A stretch of 53,998 nt of DNA from an uncultured Pseudorhodobacter sp. (GTDB taxonomy: Bacteria; Pseudomonadota; Alphaproteobacteria; Rhodobacterales; Rhodobacteraceae). Made by a program: the position numbers and the translations under genes. This document shows, one piece after another, positions 27,797 through 35,147 of this stretch. Position 1 is the stretch's first letter; each line of letters starts with the position of its first letter. The notes beneath the pieces were generated by a model, which saw nothing but the letters and a program-made list of their open reading frames with translations, did not search any database and was not told the DNA's origin. The DNA is taken from assembly GCA_913062925.1 (NCBI GenBank), contig CAJXWJ010000017.1, forward strand, positions 1 through 53,998. Direction: 5' to 3'.

Positions 27797-28332
27797 GAGG
27801 AACCTTCCTTGGATTTGCGGCGAGTTAAGAAGTTTTGCACCAGAGATTCAAGCGCATTGCGCAGCGCCTCGTCCTTTACCGGCGCGGCAAGGCTTGCGGC
27901 CTCTTGCTTGACCGCAGCCGAGGCGGCGGGTTTGGCGCGGGGTGCGTGGGAAAACTGCGCCTGACCTTCGGCAAAGCCGGTGGCTGCGGTTTGGGTCAGG
28001 ATAATGCGCGAGATCGCGGCATAGCCGTAAGCGGCATTTACCTTTTCGCGCAGCTGTTCTTTTTGCATCTCGATCATCGGGGCGTTGGCGCCGGTGACCA
28101 GCAGGGTCAGGGTCGCGCCCATGCCCTCGCGGCCATAGCCGATTTTCACCGGGCGGGTGATGGCGGCCATCTGCGCGCCTGCGATTTCATCCCAATGCGT
28201 CAGCACGCGGGCCACGGCAAAGCCACGCTTTTCGCCCACTGTGCGGATTTGTTCGCGCAGCAGGCCAGAGGTTGCCTCAAAACCGCGAAAGCGGCGCTTG
28301 GGCGTGGGCGGTGGTGCGGATGCGCGGGCCAT
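27793..28332 (-). CDS. DUF721 / DciA-like protein
   Basis: A 179-residue protein with an N-terminal DUF721 domain (residues about 25-120: RVLTHWDEIAGAQMAAITRP) and a low-complexity Ala-rich C-terminal part. DUF721 includes DciA, which helps load DnaB helicase, so a replication role is possible but only inferred. The order DUF721-DsbA, divergent from mutY, is frequent in Rhodobacterales. Confidence 0.78.
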   Translation of the reverse strand: MARASAPPPTPKRRFRGFEATSGLLREQIRTVGEKRGFAVARVLTHWDEIAGAQMAAITRPVKIGYGREGMGATLTLLVTGANAPMIEMQKEQLREKVNAAYGYAAISRIILTQTAATGFAEGQAQFSHAPRAKPAASAAVKQEAASLAAPVKDEALRNALESLVQNFLTRRKSKEGSS

Positions 28333-28414
28333 CTGGTCCTTTCAAGATCTGGCCCTATTGTAAGGGGCAGGGTGCTGGCATGCCAGAGCTTTGGCAGCCA
28401 AAGGGGGATAAAGA

Positions 28415-29449
28415 TTGCGTGACGCAGCGGTGAGCGAGCAGCTTTTGGCGTGGTATGATGGCGCCGCAAGGGTGATGCCCTGGCGGATTGGGCCTGCGGC
28501 ACGGGCTGCGGGCGCGCGGCCTGATCCCTATCGGATCTGGCTGTCCGAGGTGATGCTGCAACAGACCACCGTCGCTGCGGTCAGCGGCTATTTCACCCGC
28601 TTTGTCACGCGCTGGCCCAGCGTGCAGGATCTGGCGGCAGCTGCGGATGCAGACGTCATGGCCGAATGGGCGGGGCTTGGCTATTACGCCCGCGCGCGCA
28701 ATCTGCTGGCCTGCGCGCGCGCCGTGGTGCGCGATCATGGCGGGGTGTTTCCTGCCACGGCTGAGGGGCTGCGGGCTTTGCCCGGCGTGGGGCCCTATAC
28801 GGCGGGGGCGGTGGCCTCGATTGCCTATGACGAGCCTGCGGTGGTGGTGGATGGCAATGTCGAGCGCGTGATGGCGCGGCTGTTCGCGGTCGAGACGCCC
28901 TTGCCGCTGTCAAAGCCTGCGCTGATCGCGCATGCAACCCGGCTGACCCCGCGCCTGCGGGCTGGGGATTATGCCCAAGCGGTGATGGATCTGGGGGCGA
29001 CGATTTGCAGCCCGCGCAACCCTGCTTGCGGCATTTGCCCGCTGATGGCGCTTTGTCTGGCGCGCAAGGCCGGCATCGCGGCAGAGCTGCCGCGCAAGCT
29101 GCCAAAGCCGGAAAAGCCAGTGCGGCGCGGCGCGGTTTGGCTGGCGGAAAATGCTGGCCAAATGCTGGTCGAGCGGCGGCGCGACAAAGGTTTGTTGGGT
29201 GGCATGCTGGGCTTTGTCGGCGATGGCTGGGATGGCGCAGGCGGTGGCCCGCCGTTTCAGGCCGAGTGGCAGATCTTGGGCGAGGTGAAGCACACCTTCA
29301 CGCATTTCCATCTGTTTCTTACCGTGCATTGGGCCAAAGCGCGCGGCAATCCCGAACGCGGTAGTTACGCAGATCTTAACCCTGACGATCTGCCAACGGT
29401 GATGCGCAAGGCCTATGACCTTGCGTTCACCACCCAAAAGCCGCGTTGA
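28415..29449 (+). CDS. mutY: A/G-specific adenine glycosylase MutY
   Basis: Removes adenine mispaired with 8-oxoguanine. 344 residues. The N-terminal MPWR and WLSEVMLQQTTVAAV, the helix-hairpin-helix LPGVGPYTAGAVASIAYDE (with the catalytic Asp downstream in VVDGNVERV) and the 4Fe-4S ligands CSPRNPACGICPLMALC (C-x6-C-x2-C-x5-C) are all present. The C-terminal NUDIX-like domain recognises 8-oxoG. I choose the TTG start at 28415, 7 nt after AAGGGGG; GTG 28430 is the alternative. Confidence 0.96.
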   Translation: MRDAAVSEQLLAWYDGAARVMPWRIGPAARAAGARPDPYRIWLSEVMLQQTTVAAVSGYFTRFVTRWPSVQDLAAAADADVMAEWAGLGYYARARNLLACARAVVRDHGGVFPATAEGLRALPGVGPYTAGAVASIAYDEPAVVVDGNVERVMARLFAVETPLPLSKPALIAHATRLTPRLRAGDYAQAVMDLGATICSPRNPACGICPLMALCLARKAGIAAELPRKLPKPEKPVRRGAVWLAENAGQMLVERRRDKGLLGGMLGFVGDGWDGAGGGPPFQAEWQILGEVKHTFTHFHLFLTVHWAKARGNPERGSYADLNPDDLPTVMRKAYDLAFTTQKPR

Positions 29450-29473
29450 GGCCTTGATTTTTTTCGATACACT
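29446..29473 (+). promoter_or_regulatory. Possible alkB promoter
   Basis: TTGAGG, a 16-bp spacer and TACACT, placing a start site about 15 nt before the alkB ATG. The -35 overlaps the mutY stop. This is a guess from hexamer similarity. Confidence 0.35.
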
Positions 29474-29494
29474 GTGCTGAACTGCGAGGGTTCC

Positions 29495-30646
29495 ATGCGT
29501 CAAATTCCGATCTCTGAGGTGCAAAAGCTGCAAAATGCCCTGCCGTTCTGGCTGTCTTTGGGCATGCTTCCGGTGGCGGTTTTAGGCGCGCTTTGGGGTG
29601 GGGTCTGGGTGGCGGGCCTGCCGCTTTATTCTTGGGTGCTGTTTTCGATCTTGGATGCGATCAACGGTCTGAACGAGGACAACGCCGACCCTGAAACGCC
29701 TGAAACCAGCCTGACCTATTACCGCGCGATCACGCTGATCTGGTTTCCACTGCAAGCTTTGCTGCTGTTCTGGATGGTCTGGTATGTGCCGCAGGCGGCG
29801 CATCTGGGCGGGTTGGAAAAGCTGGTGCTGTTCTTTGGCGCGGGCATCGTCTCGGGCACGGTTGGCATCAACTATAGCCACGAGCTGATGCACCAAAAAC
29901 CCGTGGCCGAGCGTTGGTTGGCCGATCTGCTGCTGGCCATGGTGTTTTACGGCCATTTTCGCAGCGAACATCTGCGGGTGCATCATCTTTATGTCGGCAC
30001 CCCGCGCGATCCGGTGACGGCGCGCTATAACGAAGGCTTTCATCGGTTTTTTCCGCGTGTGCTGCGGCATTGCTACGGCTCTGCTTGGCGGGCCGAGGTG
30101 GCGATGCTGGCGCGCAAAGGTCTGAAGCCCTTTGATAAATCCAACCCGTTTTGGCGCTATTGGGGCCTGCAAGCCGGGATGATCTGTCTGGCCTTTGGCT
30201 TGGGGGGCTGGCAGGGGCTGGGGTTGTTTTTGTTTCAGGCCGTGGTTGCGATCTGGCAGCTAGAGCTGGTGAATTACGTCGAACACTACGGGCTGACGCG
30301 GCGCTATCTGGGCGAGGGGAAATATGAACATGTGCGCCCGCATCACAGCTGGAATGCGACGCAAAAGGCGTCAAACTGGCTGCTGATCAATTTGCAGCGC
30401 CACTCTGACCATCATTTCAAACCCGACCGCCGCTTTCCCTTGCTGCAAACCTATGCGGCAAACGATGCGCCGCAGATGCCTTATGGCTATCCGGTGATGA
30501 CGGTGGCGGCGATGCTGCCGCCGATCTGGCGGCGCATCATGAACCCGCGGGTGCGGGCATGGCGGCGGCAGTATTACCCCGATATCACCGATTGGAAGCC
30601 CTATAACAAAGCGTTGAACCCCGCCCCCAAGGGCGCGCCGCTGTGA
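29495..30646 (+). CDS. alkB: Alkane 1-monooxygenase (AlkB type)
   Basis: Membrane diiron hydroxylase for the terminal carbon of alkanes; 383 residues with about six transmembrane helices. All histidine boxes are visible: HELMHQK at His129, EHLRVHH at 158-164 and LQRHSDHH at 300-307, plus NYVEHYGLTR, which is characteristic of AlkB as opposed to fatty-acid desaturases. GAGGG precedes ATG 29495. No rubredoxin, rubredoxin reductase or AlkS-type regulator is adjacent, so electron donors must be encoded elsewhere. Its stop abuts that of the convergent permease gene (TGATCA). Confidence 0.92.
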   Translation: MRQIPISEVQKLQNALPFWLSLGMLPVAVLGALWGGVWVAGLPLYSWVLFSILDAINGLNEDNADPETPETSLTYYRAITLIWFPLQALLLFWMVWYVPQAAHLGGLEKLVLFFGAGIVSGTVGINYSHELMHQKPVAERWLADLLLAMVFYGHFRSEHLRVHHLYVGTPRDPVTARYNEGFHRFFPRVLRHCYGSAWRAEVAMLARKGLKPFDKSNPFWRYWGLQAGMICLAFGLGGWQGLGLFLFQAVVAIWQLELVNYVEHYGLTRRYLGEGKYEHVRPHHSWNATQKASNWLLINLQRHSDHHFKPDRRFPLLQTYAANDAPQMPYGYPVMTVAAMLPPIWRRIMNPRVRAWRRQYYPDITDWKPYNKALNPAPKGAPL

Positions 30647-31828
30647 TCATTCGATCGGCGTGCCCAAGACCGCAATCGCCAGCCCAAAAACCGCAAGCCC
30701 CGCATAGGCGGTGACGCGCAAAGCGCTCTGGTCGCGGTGGCTGGCGGCAATCGCGGCTTGCAGCGCGTAATAAAGCGCAAAGGCGCGCGAGGCATAGGCG
30801 ATGATCTGAAAGACATCGGCGCTCCATGTCAGGGCAAGGCCCGCGCCGACCAAAACCGCATAGGCTTGACGCGACGAGACGCGGCTGCGCGTCAGCTCGG
30901 CGATCAGCCCGCCCGCGCCGCTGGTGTCTGCAATGGCTGCGGAAAACTGCGCAGTCAGCGCTGCGGCCACCAGCATCGCGGGCAAGATCGGCGCGACCAC
31001 GGCCATCATCGCAATGATCGCGGTCTCGCTAAGCGCGCCGGTGGCGGGGGCAAAGGCATAGGCCAGAAGTGTGATGTAAATCATATAGATCACGGTCGAG
31101 ATCGCCTGCGCCCATTGCATGGATCTGATGCGCACCCGCGCGTCATAACTCTCGGACAGATAGCGCGAGGTCTCGAACCCTTGCACGGTGACGATCAGGC
31201 CAAAGCCCAAGGTCAGGCTTTGCCACAGCGAAACCTGCGGCGGAATGATCTGCAAGGCCCCCGCCTGCGCTTGGGTCACAAAATAGCCCGCAAGCCCGGC
31301 CAAAAGCCCCGCGATCACCACCAGTTTCACGCCGACGGTGACTTGTTCCAGCCGCTCCAGCGCGTCAAACCCGCGCAGCCAGCCGACGCCAAGGATCAGC
31401 AAGAACATCGCCGAGGTCAGCAACCGCGCATGCAGCGCATCACCGTAGGGCGTCAGGCTGACACCAAAAGCGCCAAACAGGTTCAGGTAATAGGCCACCG
31501 AAATCACATAGGCAAAGGACAAGACCCAAGAGGCGGCGGTTTCCAAGCCTTGCTCGATGATCGGGCGGGGCTGGGTGCTGCGATGGGCGATATTGCTGCG
31601 AATGGCGGCACCAAAGGCCCAAGCGCCAGCGCAAAGCGCTGCCATCACCAAGGGAGCGCTGGCCCCCCAAGATTGATGCAAGATCGGCCCCAGCACCAGA
31701 AACCCCGATCCGATGATCGAGGCCAGCGGCGTCATCGTCGCCCGCCACAAGGGCGCACGCGACAGCCGCGGATACAGCAAAATGGCGGCGATCAGCAGAC
31801 TGCTGGTCAGGATCAGGGCGTTTTGCAT
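30647..31828 (-). CDS. APC-like integral membrane permease
   Basis: A 393-residue protein with about 11 hydrophobic helices, resembling the amino acid-polyamine-organocation fold; TM1 carries an unwound-type IIGSGFLVLGP motif. The start MQNALILTSSLLIAA at 31828 is chosen because the frame upstream is not hydrophobic and crosses the ccrM terminator. No clear ribosome site is visible. Substrate unknown; no ligand-specific motifs are recognised. Confidence 0.65.
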   Translation of the reverse strand: MQNALILTSSLLIAAILLYPRLSRAPLWRATMTPLASIIGSGFLVLGPILHQSWGASAPLVMAALCAGAWAFGAAIRSNIAHRSTQPRPIIEQGLETAASWVLSFAYVISVAYYLNLFGAFGVSLTPYGDALHARLLTSAMFLLILGVGWLRGFDALERLEQVTVGVKLVVIAGLLAGLAGYFVTQAQAGALQIIPPQVSLWQSLTLGFGLIVTVQGFETSRYLSESYDARVRIRSMQWAQAISTVIYMIYITLLAYAFAPATGALSETAIIAMMAVVAPILPAMLVAAALTAQFSAAIADTSGAGGLIAELTRSRVSSRQAYAVLVGAGLALTWSADVFQIIAYASRAFALYYALQAAIAASHRDQSALRVTAYAGLAVFGLAIAVLGTPIE

Positions 31829-31876
31829 CGGCTGGGGTCTGCTTTGCTGTAAAGGCGCATCGGAGTGATTAAAGGC

Positions 31877-31906
31877 AAAAATCCCCAGCGTGCAAGCACG
31901 CTGGGG
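31877..31906 (-). terminator. Intrinsic terminator of ccrM
   Basis: A perfect 10-bp stem CCCCAGCGTG / CACGCTGGGG with a 4-nt loop (CTTG on the minus strand), followed on that strand by ATTTTTG. It lies 78 nt after the ccrM stop and before the permease start, separating the two transcripts. Confidence 0.85.
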
Positions 31907-31983
31907 CAGTGGTGCCATGGGCGGACCGTGGCACGGCGTAAACCTGAAATTTCGCGGGAAGGCTGCGCCAAAGCGCAGCCCTG

Positions 31984-33120
<1,137 letters not shown>

Positions 33121-33146
33121 TTACCTCGGTGTTTGCCACCGCTTGT

Positions 33147-33198
33147 TGTGGATAAGAATGAGTCATTGGCGAATCACAGTCAAATTCTTTATTGAATC
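33147..33198 (-). promoter_or_regulatory. ccrM promoter with GANTC sites and DnaA box
   Basis: On the minus strand: TTGACT (33183-33178), a 17-bp spacer, CATTCT (33160-33155), then TTATCCACA (33155-33147), an exact DnaA-box consensus overlapping the predicted start point. GANTC sites lie at 33160-33164, 33171-33175 and 33194-33198; the first two fall within the -35/-10 region. Three such sites in 39 bp is far above the roughly one per 300 bp expected at this base composition. Confidence 0.6.
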
Positions 33199-33835
33199 AA
33201 GGGGTTACAGTTTTCGCTTGATACAACATCTTGTGGATAGGTTTGAACGAACGTCTATGCCAAGGGGTTACCCCAAGATTTAGCAGCGCTTGTTGGTGCA
33301 ACTTTGTCGGGTATCCGGCGTTTACCTCCCAGCCATAACCTGGATGCTGTTGCGCCAAATCCACCATGATGCGATCGCGCGCCACTTTGGCGATGATCGA
33401 GGCTGCGGCAATCGACAGGGATTTGGCATCGCCTTTGACGATGGCCGTGGCGCGCCCGGCCAGTTGTGTCGGGATCAGATTGCCGTCAATCAGGCAATGG
33501 TCTGGCGCAATCGGCAGGCCTGCGACCGCGCGCTCCATCGCCAGATGGCTGGCGCGCAGGATGTTCAGGCGGTCGATCTCTTCCACCGAGGCATGGGCGA
33601 TGCAGCACTGCGCCGCGCCAAGGATCAGATCATAGAGTTTTTCACGCTTGGCTGCGGTTAAGGTCTTGGAATCGGCCAAGCCTTCGGGAATGTGCGCGGG
33701 GTCCAAGATCACGGCGGCGGCGGTCACCGGGCCTGCAAGCGGGCCACGGCCGACTTCGTCCACCCCTGCGATCAGGGCAAAGCCACGCGCTTGGGCGGCG
33801 ATTTCAGAGCTAAGGTCTGCGGTTGGTTTTTGCAT
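33197..33835 (-). CDS. rnhB: Ribonuclease HII
   Basis: Cleaves the RNA strand of RNA-DNA hybrids, including single ribonucleotides in DNA. 212 residues. The metal-binding GVDEVGRGPLAGPVTAAAVI and the later DGNLIP with SIAAASIIAKVARD are conserved in RNase HII, as is the C-terminal GYPTKLHQQALL. It lies directly upstream of ccrM, an order common in Rhodobacterales. The last bases carry a GANTC site of the ccrM promoter, and a one-mismatch DnaA box (TGTGGATAG, 33232-33240) lies in the 3' coding part. Confidence 0.95.
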   Translation of the reverse strand: MQKPTADLSSEIAAQARGFALIAGVDEVGRGPLAGPVTAAAVILDPAHIPEGLADSKTLTAAKREKLYDLILGAAQCCIAHASVEEIDRLNILRASHLAMERAVAGLPIAPDHCLIDGNLIPTQLAGRATAIVKGDAKSLSIAAASIIAKVARDRIMVDLAQQHPGYGWEVNAGYPTKLHQQALLNLGVTPWHRRSFKPIHKMLYQAKTVTP

Positions 33836-33964
33836 GGCTTTGCCTAGCGCAAAATACGGCGCTTAAAAAGGGGGGCGGCAGGCAAGCAAAAGGCGGGGTG
33901 ATCCTGGGCCAAGGGCGGGAACCATGCCTTGTTATGCGATAGCAGGGCAATAAACCCCTTTGGA

Positions 33965-34011
33965 TATTGAATAACCGCAGGGCTTTGCGCAGGATAAAGC
34001 GGTATTGAATA
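33965..34011 (+). repeat. Paired TATTGAATA sites upstream of the secreted protein gene
   Basis: TATTGAATA occurs at 33965-33973 and 34003-34011, with 38 bp between starts. The second copy runs into the ribosome-binding site (TAGGAG) of the gene at 34024. The rest of the rnhB-34024 intergenic region (about 190 bp) shows only a weak promoter-like TTGTTA near 33931. Autoregulation by the winged-helix product is a guess. Confidence 0.4.
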
Positions 34012-34023
34012 GGAGTGTGCAGC

Positions 34024-34308
34024 ATGATGCGCCTAATCTTCGCGATGGCCCTTATAGGTCTGGCTCTGCCCGCAGATGCGGCGTGCTATGCCGATTATAA
34101 GGCCAAACAGGATGCGCCCTTGCGGCTGCATTACGGTGTGGCACAAGTGTCGGATGCGGCCTGCGGATCAAATGACGCCGCCAAAGGCGAACTTGCGCCC
34201 AGACTGGCGGCGGATGGCTGGACGGTGCTAAACGTGGTGTCGACCTTTGGGCCAGAGGGCTTGGACGAAAGGAAAGAAAGTGCAGGGCAATACTTCCTCC
34301 GCTACTGA
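34024..34308 (+). CDS. Small exported protein of unknown function
   Basis: A 94-residue protein. MMRLIFAMALIGLALPADA is a clean signal peptide, leaving a mature protein of about 75 residues that begins with Cys (ACYADYKAKQ) and has a second Cys (DAACGSN), a possible disulfide. The C-terminal half (LAPRLAADGWTVLNVVSTFG) is well ordered. TAGGAG precedes ATG 34024. I recognise no domain, though proteins with this YADYKAK / LRLHYGV pattern recur in Rhodobacterales. Its 3' end overlaps the start of the membrane winged-helix gene by 29 nt. Confidence 0.7.
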   Translation: MMRLIFAMALIGLALPADAACYADYKAKQDAPLRLHYGVAQVSDAACGSNDAAKGELAPRLAADGWTVLNVVSTFGPEGLDERKESAGQYFLRY

Positions 34309-34984
34309 GACATTGCGGGCGGGCAACCGCGTGGTGGGCTATGGTATTGCGGCGATTGTGCTGATTTTGCTGGGCGCTGCGGTGTTCTTGTTTTTGAACC
34401 TGCCCGACGCCAATGCCTTTAACGCCCGCGTGGAAAAGCTGTTTGTCGATAATAACGACCTGACCTCGGGGGCCGAGATCAAGCTGTTGGAAATTCTGGC
34501 GCAATCGGGCACCAGCTTTTCCGAGGTGCTGCAAAGCTATCGCTCGGTGATCTTTGTGCTGCTGATCTTTGCCACCGCGCTGATGATCGCGGCCTTGGTG
34601 TTTTTGGTGACGATCATCGCGCTGAACCGGCGCATTTCGGCCATTCAACGCTCGGGGATACAAGTCTCGTCGATCCTGATCAGCCGCGAGGCGCGGGCGG
34701 TCTATATCAACGATATGGAATTTGCGCTGACCGAAGCCGCGATCGAAACCCTGTCGGTGCTGGCCGAGGCGCGGATGGATGACGATGTGCTGACCGGCGC
34801 GCAGATTGAAGGCGTGATCTCGGGGCGCGATGCCTCGGACTGCGACGAGGCGGCGGGTGCGACCCGCATCAAGCGGTTGCGCGATGCGCTGGGCAATCAA
34901 ATGGTCAGCGAGCTTTTGGTCAAAACCGTGGCGCGGCGCGGCTATATGCTGGCGGTGGGCAAAGACACCATTAAGATGATCTAA
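34280..34984 (+). CDS. Membrane-anchored winged-helix transcription factor-like protein
   Basis: About 234 residues from GTG 34280, which has AGGA 6 nt before it. TM1 is near residues 18-41, a periplasmic stretch of about 48 residues follows, and TM2 is near 90-115, after which NRRIS places the C-terminus in the cytoplasm. Residues about 134-226 match the OmpR-type winged helix: LTEAAIETLSVLAE, recognition helix AGATRIKRLRDALG, and wing LLVKTVARRGYMLAV. It lacks a receiver or kinase domain, so it looks like a one-component membrane regulator of ToxR/CadC style, but with two membrane helices at the N-terminus. Function unknown. Confidence 0.72.
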   Translation: MQGNTSSATETLRAGNRVVGYGIAAIVLILLGAAVFLFLNLPDANAFNARVEKLFVDNNDLTSGAEIKLLEILAQSGTSFSEVLQSYRSVIFVLLIFATALMIAALVFLVTIIALNRRISAIQRSGIQVSSILISREARAVYINDMEFALTEAAIETLSVLAEARMDDDVLTGAQIEGVISGRDASDCDEAAGATRIKRLRDALGNQMVSELLVKTVARRGYMLAVGKDTIKMI

Positions 34985-34989
34985 GCTTT

Positions 34990-34998
34990 TGCTATACA
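34990..34998 (+). promoter_or_regulatory. Extended -10 promoter of the helicase leader
   Basis: TGCTATACA fits an extended -10 (TGn plus TATACA). The predicted start near 35005 coincides with the first base of hairpin H1 of the leader. The -35 region (around ttaaga, 34971-34976) is poor, as expected for extended -10 promoters. Confidence 0.45.
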
Positions 34999-35005
34999 TC
35001 CGCTG

Positions 35006-35137
35006 CGATCTGCTGTAGAGGCGGCAGATCGGCCCGAGGGTTCCGGTGCAGATGCCGTGGGAGGCACGTCTGCGATGGGGAATGAGGTGCCGCATAAAAT
35101 GGTACTTCAAGGGCGCATCTAAGCGATGCCCCCCATC
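35006..35137 (+). ncRNA. Structured 5' leader of DEAD-box helicase mRNA
   Basis: Four hairpins can be drawn by eye. H1: CGATCTGC (35006-35013) with GCAGATCG (35024-35031), 8 bp. H2: GCAGA/TCTGC plus TGCC/GGCA (35048-35056 with 35063-35073, 2-nt bulge). An outer stem GATGGGG (35074-35080) / CCCCATC (35131-35137) encloses H3 (GAGGTGCC / GGTACTTC, 35084-35108, two G-U pairs) and H4 (GCATC / GATGC plus one more pair, 35113-35130), a three-way junction. The Shine-Dalgarno AGGA begins at the next base. No known riboswitch class is recognised. Probably a cis-acting control element. Confidence 0.6.
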
Positions 35138-35147
35138 AGGAAAAGAC

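Noticed and set aside
33232-33240. Second DnaA box as part of a replication origin
   Set aside because: It has one mismatch and lies in rnhB coding sequence. Two boxes near ccrM suit a promoter and do not make an origin; no AT-rich unwinding region or dnaA/hemE neighbour is present.
35006-35137. Known riboswitch or 6S/SRP-type RNA
   Set aside because: None of the consensus cores I know (TPP, cobalamin, SAM-II, fluoride, RNase P, SRP) can be matched. It is left as an unclassified leader.
35046-35147. A longer start for the helicase, adding 34 residues
   Set aside because: The added peptide is not helicase-like, there is no ribosome site before it, and the sequence is better explained as a structured leader ending at a good AGGA before ATG 35148.
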